The notes under the pieces: model-generated
The model's input: only the letters and a program-made list of their open reading frames with translations
The model's database searches: none
What the model was told of the DNA's origin: nothing
NCBI GenBank assembly: GCA_000708835.1
Contig: DF237092.1
Span: 23,365 to 87,364 of the forward strand
DNA from: Klebsormidium nitens
Taxonomy: Eukaryota > Streptophyta > Klebsormidiophyceae > Klebsormidiales > Klebsormidiaceae
DNA: 64,000 nt
Reading direction: 5' to 3'
Shown here: one piece after another, positions 34,201 to 46,300 of the stretch
Position numbering within the stretch: position 1 is the stretch's first letter
Layout of the letters: each line of letters begins with the position of its first letter
Program-made: the position numbers and the translations under genes

Positions 34201-37032
34201 CACATATATTTGCACGTGTATAAGTTCAGGATAGCGGCCTTAAAGAGGTCCATCAAGAGGTCCCCAAGCAAAGTACATAGCCTGTGTTCCAGACAGATGG
34301 CAAGGGTATGGAGAGTTATTGGTGCGTCTCGCACATATGAACCCTCACTCGTAGCCCACTGAAGACTGCCTTTCCTTATGTGGGCCGAAGAGTCTGATTG
34401 AATCAATTCATCGAGAAAGATGGGCAGACTGATTGCTTCTCTGAAGACTGTATGTGGTCACAAGTTGCTATATCTTCAATTGTAACAGGTTCGCTCACAA
34501 ACGCGTGACATGATTATAGAAACCTGCAGAAGTTTCATCACCAAAAGAAGCATGATCTCCTCAAATCATCGACTTCCTCGCTGGCACACTAAAATTGAAT
34601 GAAGCTGTAAACTTGATGCAGATGAGCATTGAGTTTACAGAGACCTTCCGTGAAACGAATAAAATGAGGGTTTCATATGGGAGGTAACCCACTTTGTAGC
34701 TTCCCTGCAGCTGGGCCTTCCTCAAGCGCACCACCAATGGCTCCCGCCCTCCCCTCGCAAACCGCACCCCCGCTTTTCACGCGGCCGCGCCCCGAGGCCA
34801 TCCAAAACGTGCTCGTGCACCCAGTAACTAGTCTGGCGACTTTGGCGGCGATGGACGCGCTCGTTCTGCGGGAGGCGGGAATCGATCCGGAGCTGTTCTT
34901 CAACACGCAGAAGCGGCGTGCGTTGCAGAGGACGTCAGCATATCGGGGGATCACCAGGCACCACGGGCGGTGGCAGGCGCGAATCAAGGATCAGCGGCGC
35001 GACATTCACCTGGGCTATTTTGACACTGGTAAGCTGGGGGGACTCAAGCGTGCTGCCTCGTTGGTTCGTCTTCGCATGCACACGCTTAGGCCAGGAAGTT
35101 AGGGTATGAGAAGATGGAGGAGCTTGGCGTGCTGGCGTTAGTCGAGGCTATGGCGCTCTTCGCGCCGCCCAAGAAAAACGTAGGACAGTTTACTTCATTC
35201 TGTAGAATAAAGGAGAAACGAAAGGTCGGTTCGCTCGGTTGACTCACAACAGAATCACGGAGAACCAACATCGAAGCTGAAGTCTTCAAAGAAGGCGAGC
35301 TTGAGGAGCCATGCGCAGTCACTGTAAACCTCCGTCTGCACAGTTGAGGCCCTACTGGGCTTCTAACATGGAAGTGTTCCTCTGATCACTCGCTTTTTAA
35401 TCCAGTCCTGAATTCAGTGCGATATTCCGATTGCCGAATGTATGTCAGAACCTCCCTTCACCATAGCCTACCTCATCTCCTCTTTGCTCGGGCATACGAC
35501 CAGGCCGTGCTGCGCTATCTTGGCACCGTGTCTACCGTTTTCGTAGCACCCGTTGTCCATAATCTATCTCGGGTTCTCATCGTTTTTGTCTTTCTTTGCA
35601 GAGATCGCGGCTGCTCGTGCGTACGACCAGGCGGCCCTCCGCTACCGTGGCACCAAAGCGCAGCTGAACTTCCCTGAGACGGACTACCCCCCCGAACTGA
35701 AACAGGTAATATCGTTTAGTGACCGAAGCATCCACCTTTAGTGGAACATTCTGTGTCGCAGGGTTTCGTGTAGGAGCCCTCGTCCTAGCTACATAAAGGT
35801 GTCTGAGTCAAACTGAAACTCTAAGTTGAGTGCTTACGAGCCCCTGATCCTCATCCGTTCTGACTCCCGAAATCACCTGACCGTCTCACTTTACTGTTCA
35901 AAGGCGTTGATTGATTTTTTACTGAACCGGATTGGTTTCTGAAACAGGAGGGCGAGCGGCGCGTTGCGGCGGGGGCGCTCCAGGACGTGGAGGACCCAAT
36001 CATTGCGCAGAAGCGCAAGGAACTTCTAGGCACCCTCCGGGCGGAGCGCGCCCAGGCGAAACGCCAAAAGGTTCTCGCTCAGGGGGGGAAGCCGAAGGCG
36101 CGTCGGGTTGGTGGGGCGCCGGGGCAGCCTGACGCAGGGGAGTTGCCGGCGGGGTGGCAGGGGCAGCAGGGGGGGGGGTTGGTTGGCGCGGAGGGGACGA
36201 TGCCTTTGGAGGCCGTCAACACAGGTGAGCGCGATGAGGTTTGAGAGGATCAAAAGTTGCAGCCGATTTTTGAATTCGCTTTTGCAGACGGAAAGAAAGC
36301 TCTTGATGTTACAAAGTAAGCAGGCCACTTTTGGACCTGTGTTCGAGAGAGACGTTCTGCACTTAAGTGCTTCACTCATCCTTGGGCAAGACTCCGTTTG
36401 ATCTCTCCATTCCACCACATGTCAGACGGAAAGGGCTAGCAGACCATCATAAGGAGGGGCTCTTATCTTTGCGCTAGTCTGTGCTCATAAGTTGCTTTGT
36501 TCCCGACGCTACTCCGCCTCTCCTCTCGATCATGCCAAGGTGTCTAAGTGGGCAACCGTAGATCAGTATGGCGTCGCTTCAGTACGGGGTGCAGAATGGG
36601 GTGCAGAATGTGTCACCTCTCATTTTGCAAGAGCCGAAACGTCTGAAAGATCGTCACGGGAACCAGCCACAACCATGGACCCTCAGTCCGCTTTCCAGGC
36701 CTGACGCTATCCGGCCTTTTCCTCGTTTTGCAGAAGGCGTCCAAGCGAGCGGCGTAAATGGCAGCGCCCCGGTCCCCGTGCAACCAGGACTGCTCCAGCT
36801 GCCAGCTCCTGGTGGTGAATTGGGTCAGGTCGGGGCTGAAGTTGCCCAATCGGTAGCGGAGGTCGAAATGCCCGGACCGATTCCGGTGGCGGAATCAGTT
36901 TCGGTGGCGGAGGACGGAATGGCCGGGCCGATTCCGGTGGCGGCGGAGGTTCCCGGGGTAGAGCCTTGGGTGCCCGGAGGCGAAGGACCGGCTGACCAGG
37001 AGATACATGCAACAATACCGCTCCAGACTTGA
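31292..37032 (+). CDS. Transcription factor with two AP2 DNA-binding domains (AP2/ANT-like class)
   Basis: Exons: 31292-32195, 32969-33256 (or 33252), 33654-33998, 34711-35028, 35602-35705, 35948-36224, 36734-37032; about 844 aa. AP2 domain 1 is split over exons 1-2 ([27 protein letters not shown] | [17 protein letters not shown]). Domain 2 is split over exons 4-5 ([27 protein letters not shown] | [17 protein letters not shown]). Both are interrupted by a phase-1 intron at the same residue, a sign of domain duplication. Neither has the insertion typical of the first domain of land-plant AP2 proteins. The N-terminus is acidic and Ala/Gln-rich; linkers are Pro/Ala-rich; exon 7 has a GPIPVAE repeat. 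The exon 2 end is uncertain: the stronger donor (CAG|GTGCGT) leaves phase 0, but exon 3 needs phase 1, which the weaker donor TGC|GTGGGG gives. It should act in the nucleus as a regulator; targets are unknown. Confidence 0.85.
35480..35535 (+). repeat. Ghost copy of AP2-gene exon 5
   Basis: GCTCGGGCATACGACCAGGCCGTGCTGCGCTATCTTGGCACC copies GCTCGTGCGTACGACCAGGCGGCCCTCCGCTACCGTGGCACC at 35613, offset 127 bp, keeping an open frame ([14 protein letters not shown]). Confidence 0.85.
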
Positions 37033-38968
37033 GTGAGTCGGCTGCATAAATTTTTTGTTAGTTTTCGTGGTTGGGTTTGGTTCGTGACATGACCAATCAC
37101 GGTTGAGGACATTGCATTTTTTCCATCCCTGATTATTCCAGGTCTCTACTGAAGTTGACTCTGGTCGATCTGTGTATTCCATCATTGTATTCAGCCGAAG
37201 TTGATTTCTGAAAGATCAAGTCCCATCATGATCTTTGTCCGTGTTTCAAATGGAGGGTTATTGTTGCCTTTGTTGCTCACGGTGGCTGAGGAAAGTTTGC
37301 CGCTTCTCCAAGTAACTTGCGTATCGTTTTTTATAAGAGTATCTCAGCGAGGCGCTGCCTTGCAGAGGGCTTCGACTCTGAAGGTCGACGTTTGACGATT
37401 GGAACATCTCGTAGACAATAATATGAGATTGGAATTTGCAGGTACCGGGACTTAATGTGATTGCGTGATTATAGTACGTCGGTGGCCAAGTCCAAGGGCG
37501 CAGTTGCTGCCACCTTTAAGCAGGAGAACGGTCATGTAGTAGAGCTAGATGTTCGTCATTGACGGGCTATCAATGAGAATACCGCCTTTTAACTTGCTAG
37601 ATCCACGTATTGGTCTAGGTGAAAAGTAGTGGTCAGCACTGCTGCTTCATATACGTGGCCGGATGTGGCATGATCTTTTTCCAAATGTGACGCACGGTGG
37701 CAATCTGCACGTTGTTCTTTCCACAAAACTCTTTCTTTCAGCATGCCAAATCGCATGTACATGCATGCCAAAGTCGCTTGTTGTGAGCTTCGGGTTATGG
37801 CTGACGCCTACTATCGTACTAAGCTTGAAGGCCTTAGTTCAAGCCTGAGTGCCACTCTGGTTGTAAGTGCTGCGGGCCAGGCTGTTGCACCCGCATCATC
37901 TATTCATCACAGTCACGTCCGGCACAGCATGACCAATCTCGAGGCGGTAGCTGACCGATACGACGGCGAGCTGAGCCTGGTCCGTATATTACTCCCATAA
38001 GTTTGACCAGATTACGTCAGAACAAAGAGCAGGACGTTATAATTGAATTTTAATTGAACAGGCTTTGAAGATTTCATACTGCTTATGGCGTTGCCAGGCT
38101 GCCGCCACTAGCTATATTCCAGACCCACCACGTTTCCCCCGCTTATTAACCATCGTCTGGCAATGGGGATCGGGGCAAAAATTGGATTGATTCGCTGTCA
38201 CACCGGCCGTATGCCCATCAGTACATAGGGCGCGAAAACCTGACTCATGGCTTTTGCCCGGCGGGGCCCGGGGGAAAAATCCTTACGAGCCTATAGCTCG
38301 GAGGTCGGTGAATTAACATCATTGCTTCTTCTTCCCAGTCAGAATCTGCCAGTCGAAAATAGCTCCATGACTTTTCAAGTAGCTCCAAGTTTGAAGGCGA
38401 TCCGAAACTCTGAAGCTCGATCTGAAGCTTCAAGAACTGAGTGGGTCTTCCCCGGGAAATTCGGAACCGTCTGAAGTGGGCGGCCGCGCCCTGCAGTGCC
38501 CGGCCCGGCCACTGACTGTCCGAACTGTCACTCTGTAACCGTCCGATCGGGGTGCGATCTGGAAAGGAAGATCATCCGACGGTTCGATTTCATCGAATTG
38601 ACGGGAACCAGATTGCGCGCGCGCCACCTGCACTTGTAGGCCGTTAGACTGTCAGTGTAATCATGATTATTGCTCAAAGCCGACTTCCTTGGGGCTTCCT
38701 CCACCGCGCGCCAGCGGCGCTAGGACTAGCGGGCATGGGCAGCAGGATTTGCTCCTGCGGCTACAGTGACCTGCCAGTACTAGTCCTAGTACTCAGACTG
38801 GCATGTAGTCTCCGGACCGCCCAGGCTAGCTTGACATTCGACTTCATCGACTGTCCGCAGAAGCCGGAGACCTGATCAGCCAGCCAGTGACAAATTACTC
38901 ATCATGGATTCGATGTGTAGCAGCCGGACGACGTTCGAGAAACGTGCATCATTAAAACTACTACCGTA
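37033..38968. other. Intergenic region, no supported gene
   Basis: Contains the AP2-gene 3' UTR and one copy of a dispersed repeat (37735-37870). Nothing else that I can support. Confidence 0.45.
37735..37870. repeat. Dispersed repeat, copy 1
   Basis: The order TTTCAGCATGCCAAATCGCATGTACATGCATGCCAAAGTCGCTT, GGCTGACGCCTACTATCGTACTAAG, CAAGCCTGAGTGCC is matched at 42565-42750. The best segments are clearly alike, with small gaps between. Confidence 0.6.
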
Positions 38969-39248
38969 CCCCCGTGACGCTTGGGCAGATTTTTGCCCAA
39001 TGTGAATTTGCATCCACTTTGCAAATTGGGCACACGATTTTGCCAATTTCTCAACATTTGGAGAATTGGGCAAAGGTTCAAATTTCGCCATTCGGGCTGC
39101 TTCAACGCAGGAAAAGTGGCAAAAAAGGCTGGTAAAAGGGGCAAAAAAGTTTTCTGAATTTTGTCAAATTTGGGCAGAATCTGACCAAGAATCTCAAAAT
39201 TTTGGGCAGATCCAGAAATGTTTATTTTCTGCCCAAGCGTCACGGGGG
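38969..39248. mobile_element. TA-flanked MITE (mariner-like), about 280 bp, with near-perfect termini
   Basis: CCCCCGTGACGCTTGGGCAGA on the left and its exact reverse complement on the right are flanked by TA at 38967-38968 and 39249-39250; the identity extends a few bases beyond. The interior is rich in GGGCA/TGCCC motifs in both orientations and has no ORF. The perfect ends suggest recent activity. Confidence 0.78.
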
Positions 39249-40595
39249 TACGGGCTTCTGTCAAGTCGTGCTGGCTGTGCTCCGTCAAGTACCGACTCCG
39301 GCTGCAAGATTCAAGACCATAAATACCCAATATAGTGCATTTCTGACCGCAAGTTTACGTCGCAGTTAGCGCTTAACTACAACCCAGCTGTACAGCTGTA
39401 AGTACTAGCCCCGTCCGTTGATCTCCGTGCCCGTGTTTTACGGTGCCAGGGCCGCTTATCATATCTATAGAAATCCACTTAACTATACTTTTAACATAAA
39501 ACCTTCGGACACTTGGAACTTGGACAATGCACATGACTTGACCATCAGCATACTCGATCTGATGATCACTTCAAGTTAAGTGCGCCACCTGTAGCATTGC
39601 TTTGAGTCCGGCCGTGATCAAACTCTAATCACTGACGTCATCATCAACGTCAATGCGGGCGGCATGAGTTTCGTTAATATTGCGCGCACAGATACACATG
39701 CAAGGTGCCTCAAACCAGTCTAATCAGATGGTCCTGCCAACAGATTGAACGAATGTGAAGTTCCCCAGAAACGTAAAGGCCGCAAGAGTCGGCTTCGGCA
39801 TTCGGACGACGGTCAACCTTCCGCCCGAGCTCACCCAATGAGAATCTTTCAGTTCAGCGATAGTAAGCTTTAGCAGTAGTAAGCTTAACCAACCTTGGGA
39901 CGGGTAGGGGTAGTTTGGGGGTTAAACTGAGTTCGAGTACGGAGTGGGTGTATATTGGGTGACTTTGTGGGTTAGATTGTTCGTGTTTGTGTAGGAGCTT
40001 ACTAGTGCTAGAGCTTACTATTGCTGCGTCAAAGAGACATTTCACTCAATGAAGTCCCTCTGGAGGCTAATCATGCCGGCCCTCCGCCTTCGGTAGACGA
40101 CACAGAAACATCCTTAGTTGGGTAACTGTCAATTCCGAGGCGGCTAACTTACTCGAGTCTTTGAACCTGACGACTTACTAGGTCTTTGCGAGCAACCTGC
40201 CACTTTTAGATAGAAAGGAGAGCTTAAAAGTTAGTCGAAATTTGTTAACGCTGTACGTATCTCAGGCTTGACTAACTTAATCGTCTTACTTTTTAAGCGT
40301 CTCTCAGTATCTAAAACTGGCAGGATGCTTGAACTGAGCGCTGTAGAAATCATGCTAAACAACAGTACGAATCTGCTGACCGGCCGGGAAGTTGAGGCCT
40401 GCTAAGGGAGTGCACGACCCATTGATTCATTGACAGGCCGGTCCGCAAACCACTTTTGCTACGTTAGCTCGGAGCGTGCTGCATTCTAGAAAGTAGAAAA
40501 CTACCTTCGAACTTCTGGGAGGAACGCTGATTTGAGAGAGTTGCAACCATCTCTACCTACCTCTGGCAAGGAAGTTCGATTCGTGACGTTCTGAA
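39249..40595. other. Intergenic / upstream flank of the orphan gene
   Basis: No gene; contains the fold-back at 40188-40330. Confidence 0.45.
40188..40330. repeat. Imperfect fold-back (arms about 45 nt)
   Basis: CCTGCCACTTTTAGATAGAAAGGAGAGCTTAAAAGTTAGTC on the left is largely complementary to GACTAACTTAATCG...TTTTTAAGCGTCTCTCAGTATCTAAAACTGGCAGG on the right. Mismatches and small bulges resemble an aged MITE or a long RNA hairpin. Confidence 0.6.
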
Positions 40596-41768
40596 ATGGC
40601 GACCATTCAAAGGCCGGCGCCCCGAGACGACGGCTCGGCTGACGCAGCACGCGAGGGGATCCCCCAACATAAGCCCCCGCAGGAGACGCCTGCTTATACA
40701 GAGAAAGATCTCAACGACGAAGTCTGTGGGAAGTTCGTAGACGCGGCGATCGACGCTTTCTTCCGCACGGCGCGCAACAACCCCGCGACTCCGCACATGG
40801 GCGTCGTAGACGTGGCATCCAACCCGTTCCGCATCCTGCAAGAGGAGCCGGAAAGCGCGCGCCTTGCGACACGTGGCGACCTGAGCGACGTGTTCCGCCT
40901 GGAGTCCGCGGCCGCGCTGTGGGCGCGCGCGGGGCGGCTGATCGATACGCGCGCCAAGTGGGGCTTCGTGACACGTGTCGGGGTCCCGCGTCTCAGTCCT
41001 CCCACGGGGGCCGACATCCGAGCGCTCGTCGAGCTGGAAAGGGCGGTACGATATCAGTTTGCGCCGACGCTTATGGTGATTGACAGAACCGGAATCTGGG
41101 TTGTGCGGGCTGACGGAAAGACGCGCGTGCGGACGGGCGCGTCGACTGCAGTCAGCGCATTTTTCTTCGACAACGCTGCTCAAAAGTATGGTCACAGCGT
41201 CAGACCGTATCTAGCGAAGGTGGCAGAGTCGCCTGAATTTCGCGTCATACGCGCTCCCATCGTGTTGGAAGAGAAGATCGCGATTCTAGCCGCGTTCGAG
41301 ACGGATCCAGTCTCCTCGCCCCTGAAAGAGGTGGAGACGAAGATTCGTAAGATTGAAGCGTCGCTCGCAGCCCACAAAGTCTATCTGCAAAACCAAAGCG
41401 GTGTGTCAGAGGGGAGCTCTCCTGCCGTGCGCTCGCGGCACCTCCGACTTTCGGACGATATAGACGCAGCCATGTCGGAGCTGAAGCAAATCGGACGGTG
41501 CCACGTCGGCGCTCCTTTGGTGACGGAGCTTTCTGCCCTGTTGACGGGAGTCCTCTCGGACCTCGAAGAATGTTGGGAAGACTTCACGCGCAGACGTCAG
41601 GAGTATTACGCGGCCGGACGTCAGCAGAGACGAGGGGTAAACCCGTATACAGTGACGTCATCGAGTCACGAATTTTTCAGCGAGTGGCTTTCGGCCCAAA
41701 AGACGTCAGCAGGTCGGGACCGCGAGGACGAGCGGATGCGGGAGGGGCGTATCCGGAATCATGCCTAG
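40596..41768 (+). CDS. Intronless 390-aa protein of unknown function
   Basis: An uninterrupted ATG-to-TAG reading frame with strong GC bias. I recognise no family. The first 35 residues are Pro/Asp-rich and disordered-looking. Residues about 40-215 are mixed alpha/beta in appearance (VCGKFVDAAIDAFFRTARNN; YQFAPTLMVIDRTGIWVVRA). Residues about 225-330 are charged and helical (LKEVETKIRKIEASLAAHKV; DDIDAAMSELKQIG). A C-terminal helix (LSDLEECWEDFTRRRQEYYA) is followed by a polar tail. No signal peptide or membrane span. A truncated, frame-broken relative lies at 22385-23010, so the gene belongs to a small duplicated set. Lack of introns among intron-rich neighbours suggests retrocopying, foreign (viral or bacterial) origin, or a young gene. 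The antisense 212-aa ORF over the same DNA is a codon-bias shadow. Confidence 0.75.
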   Translation: MATIQRPAPRDDGSADAAREGIPQHKPPQETPAYTEKDLNDEVCGKFVDAAIDAFFRTARNNPATPHMGVVDVASNPFRILQEEPESARLATRGDLSDVFRLESAAALWARAGRLIDTRAKWGFVTRVGVPRLSPPTGADIRALVELERAVRYQFAPTLMVIDRTGIWVVRADGKTRVRTGASTAVSAFFFDNAAQKYGHSVRPYLAKVAESPEFRVIRAPIVLEEKIAILAAFETDPVSSPLKEVETKIRKIEASLAAHKVYLQNQSGVSEGSSPAVRSRHLRLSDDIDAAMSELKQIGRCHVGAPLVTELSALLTGVLSDLEECWEDFTRRRQEYYAAGRQQRRGVNPYTVTSSSHEFFSEWLSAQKTSAGRDREDERMREGRIRNHA

Positions 41769-41771
41769 CGT

Positions 41772-43354
41772 ACAGTAATTAAGGTATGCGCGCATCTCTG
41801 GTTTTATAGCTCTCCAGTTCTACTTTTCCGTTCGCTACTTCTCTGGTCATCTAGTTTTCAATTCTCGCCGTCTAAAATGAGCCAAAATTGAGCGTCGAAG
41901 TAACATGTATGAATCAGGGCAAGTCGAGTCAGGTAGTCAGTCTTCATATCGGCTTGAGTATGCATACTGCATGCTCGATTTCCTTGAAAGACCCAAGTTT
42001 CCAGCATTTGACCGATATGGAGACAACCGCTGCACTGTTCAGCCCTCAAAACGTTATCTTTTCGGAAGCAAATCGGTCTGATTCCTCTGGTTCTTCTTCG
42101 TGGCCTTCGCCGAGGGCAACAAGAATCGAACCGAGGAAACCTTCAACCAAGATGTACGTAGGCATTGAAAATTGCGGTGCAGCTGGATGGAAGGCCTTTC
42201 CTTGATCGAAGATCGATTGCTTTTGCCTCGAAACGCTATTGAAAACCGATCCTTTTTTCAATATTGCGTGACTACTGTGGACGACCGCTTCAATCTGATT
42301 AGCGTGTACGTACCTTGCTTTCTTGGCTGTTGACAGGAGAGCGAGTGACGGCGATCGAATGCGAAGTGGCCAGTGGTATTGACGAAGGCTGGCACGGAAG
42401 TTGCGGAGGTCTAGTATATTGAGCAATGGTAAAAGAAGACACAGTGTATTCCGGTCACTAGGGATCTGGCGGGCTCCCACAAAGCCTTCACTGCAATAAA
42501 AGTTCAGGTTTTCCCCACGGCGAGAATCTGTGCGCCAACCTTACCACAGCCTGGACTCTTTCTTCAGCATGCCGATTGCGGATTGTACATGCGTGCCAGA
42601 GTTGCTTAATTCATGCATGCAGGCTTGAGGCTTGGTGGGCCATCAAGTTTAGACTATGTTGGATTGGCTGTCGGACGCCTACTACCTTAAGTAATTAGCA
42701 CTGCCTCAGAGTCAGCCTTGGCTCAGGCCTGAGCCGCCGCTATTTGTCAGAAACATCCATCTGTTAATCTGTTTTCGCGAGTGTCATGACTGTGCATGCC
42801 ATAGTTGCCATGTTGCGCTTGTTCATCCATTTTAGTGTTGATGCACGACGGTTTCGAGCGACTTTCTTGCGCTGAGAAACTCCATAAGGACGCAACTGCA
42901 CTGATTTGGAAGTTCACTACTTCGCTGATTACTAAGATTATGAAGACTAACCATGGGCCCGCACTGAGGAATGACCACTGCAACTGGTTATAGCTGCCAG
43001 GCGTGTCGAACTGAGTGGCCGCGCATTTGTAAGTGTGCATCTGATAGTTGCTTATAGGCCACATTTATCTTCTGCACATATGCAACCCTCTCGATCGCTT
43101 TGGCTTGAGAGATCGACAGAGTCCGCGGCATGCAGCTCGCGGCTACCGCCACAGCAATGAACCGTGCCCGCCCGGCGGGCGGCCATCAGTCACGGCACCA
43201 TCATCTCGCAAGCCTGAAAAAACACATGGCCCGGACCACAGATACGCGTGATCAGTTTATCATATTATAGTACGCATACACCAACCTAGGTTCGCTGATC
43301 TGGTAGTAGGAGAGGGTCACCGACATGCTGCCCGCTGAACGAAGCCGCTGTTCC
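41772..43354. other. Intergenic region, no supported gene
   Basis: Contains the 3' flank of the orphan gene and dispersed repeat copy 2 (42565-42750). Confidence 0.45.
42565..42750. repeat. Dispersed repeat, copy 2
   Basis: TTTCTTCAGCATGCCGATTGCGGATTGTACATGCGTGCCAGAGTTGCTT, GGCTGTCGGACGCCTACTACCTTAAG and AGGCCTGAGCCGCC line up in the same order and orientation as copy 1 at 37735. Confidence 0.6.
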
Positions 43355-46300
43355 TTACGAAAGCAGACCAACCGCATACAGCAGGTCGGACAACGTCTTC
43401 TGGTAGAAGTCCCAGCTCCTGCGGACCTCGCAGTTGTCCGCGCACTGCGCCGTGTAACGCGGGCTCAGGGGACACGTGGCGTGCGCACAGCCGCATAGCG
43501 GCGGAACCTGGATACCCGCCGCCGCAGCCTGCTCCGACAGTCTGGCGAGCATGGCGCTGGACAATCTGGGACGAACCAAAGAGGAGCCGATGAGTCAGAT
43601 TCGATAACAATAGAGAAGCTCACATTTTCATCTGCGGTCCTCAAACCCAAGGAAACGCTTCAGTCGACTGATTATCAAAATAAAGAAGGACGTGACATAT
43701 AGGCACTTCACCGTACTTGGAAAAGATGTGTGCCTGCGAGTGCCTGTAAAAAGCTGGACCGAAATTGAGAGCGGGACACTCAAGCCCTTTCGGTCCTTGC
43801 AGAATCTACGAAAGGCCGGGTCAAGGCTTCCAGGGCGATCGGAGACATCGAAAGTCCTCGAGCTGAAGGATTCACCAGAGCACGCTTATAAAGCACCCAC
43901 ATTTTTGAAAAAGAAAAGAAAAGGAGAAAGAAAGAAGGAGAGACGAAGGTGGATATCGCGTGAACCCGGCTGCGCGCCACGTTCGACGTGGGAAATGATG
44001 GAATGGGGGTCTCGATGTGCACTTCAGATCCGGAAAGTTACACACGAGAAAACTGCAGGTTGATCTGTGCACTGACAGAACTTGGTGATCCTCACCTTTC
44101 GTTTTCCAGCTCTCGAACCGCACGTTCCGCCCGTTCGGCTTCCGCTCGAGCCCGTCTCTGCTCTTCTGCCGTTTGCCGCGACTGAAGGAGTCTCCGTTCC
44201 TGTTGAGAGAACGGTTTCGAAACGGTCAGAAAGGACGAAGGAGAGGAAATGGTTTACTATATGGCATCCGCGGTGAGGTCAACTTAGTATCCATGGAAAT
44301 TTTTTAAAGATCTTTTTATTTAATCTTTAATTTAATCTATTTATTTGATCTTTAATCTTTTATTTAAAGAGTTTTTTAAAAGATATCCATGGAAATCTTT
44401 TAAAGCGCAAACAAATCAGGATTAAAAGTATCTATGGCTTTATTTTAGATTATAGCGACAGCCGCTGTAGCCGCTGTTTAACCACGTTCTGACCAACGGA
44501 GAATCAACGCGAAAAGCTTCTAAATCCCGGACAAGCGTTTGAGTAAATCTGAGATGGCTAGCAGAAAACGTCTCAGTTTTTGGTCTCACAGGCACAAAGT
44601 TTGGCCGTTATCCCAAATGAATGACATGTCACTTGGGTTGTGAGAGCAGTTCGCCAAAGCAACCCTTGAGGGAATATACCATCTTCAATTGGGTCGAAGG
44701 CTCTGATTTAAGACAGTGCTCACCTCTGCCTCGTCCACTCGCCGCTCCGCCGCTAGCCTCGCCTCTCTCTCCAGCTGCCGTTCGTGATCAATCTGGGCTT
44801 TCCTGCAGATGAAGAAAGGCAAGGTCTGGTTCTGTTGAATCAACACCATCAGGATTCCGAGGCTTTAGGTATCGAAGTGTTGAGAAAGCAGGCCGACAGC
44901 ATCTTGCGCCCGAATGGTGTTCAAGGCGGATCACAGAAATCGGTTCGCATTTTTCGCTTCCCCTAAAGCGTATCGAACTGAAGGATGGCACGGTGCGGGC
45001 TGGCAAACGCCCTTGCCGTCAATTGCAGACTGATGGTTCTGCCAAAGCAGCGTCCGCATTAGTCCTCATCCAACGATCCAGTCGACCCCAGGCATTCGAT
45101 GGTTCTCAGGTTGGCTTTGTTAGTGCTGCCAAACGTAACCTTAACTGAAGCAGGTCTCTTGCCGCGCAGTACAAAGTTCCTGGAAACGTGGCTGGGAACC
45201 ATTCGCCAAATCCATTTATCGGTCATGCGCTTATTTGTCGAGAGAATTGAGACTCATCTAGATTGCCTCTCTGCTCCTCGTGCTTTCGCGGTCTCCGGAA
45301 ATGTGTTGTGCGCTTCTTCAGTGATCCGGAAATCTTTGCCGCTCTTCATTGACGGAAACGAAAAACATGCTGAGATGATCTATATTTCATCCGAGTGCTT
45401 GGTGAATGCCGCTTTTCATTCAAGGAAACGAAAATGTTAAACCCCGGAACATTTTTTACCTCCGCTCCTCCGCTTGCTGCTGTTTTCGAGCCCAGCCCTT
45501 TCCTTGCTGCCGCTCCCAATCTGAATACGACCGCCAAACCGCTGCAAAGAACTGCCCGCCCTGTAGGGACAGTCAGATCAGAACCTCAGTGCTCAGTACA
45601 TTCATAACTCTGGAATTCAGCCCTGATACAGGTAATACTCTTCTTACGTTGGTCCGTCAGAACTGTGCTGCTTTCGGAGGAGGGGCAACCGTAGCCAAGT
45701 CTTGTAGCTTCACTGAGCCCCTGATGAATGAAGCACACGTGGAGCACGAGATGTGGGGTCATATTTGGAAACGACGCCTCGCAAGGTCCAATGCATTAGC
45801 AAGGAGCCCGCTGTTCTTGATTGATGCTGGGGACGCCTGTAAGACCTCCAATCAATCTGTAACAAAGCTTTTGGCGCTGGCCAAGTGTAACCCCCCTCGG
45901 GGGGTCGACCCAGGCGCTCTTGACCCTCAATCGAGACTTTGTTCTAAAAGTATCTCAAAAGCCAGGCCGGTTATATGGAAGCTATACGGAGGTTTACGCG
46001 TGTACTCCTCACCATCCCGTGCTCGTCAAACACCTCGCGCTTGCGCACACCACCCCTGACTCGTTCTTGACCCATCTGCTCCTGTGCGTCATCCCCGCGT
46101 GCCGTGACGTCAGCCTCGCTCGCTGTGACGTCAGCCCCTCCTGGACTCTCCCCCGAGAAATGCAGCACTGATAGATCATTTTGAAGGCTGAGATCCTCTC
46201 TCTCGCTGTCCCGCCCATCGGTTGCTACCCCCGACAAGCTGCATGACGTCACCACCGGGTTGCTGCTCCAGTCATCTGAAGGCGACACCAAGCTCTCCAC

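Noticed and set aside
40557-41195. 212-aa minus-strand ORF opposite the orphan gene
   Set aside because: Antisense shadow of a codon-biased frame; its sense counterpart is longer and is supported by a diverged copy.
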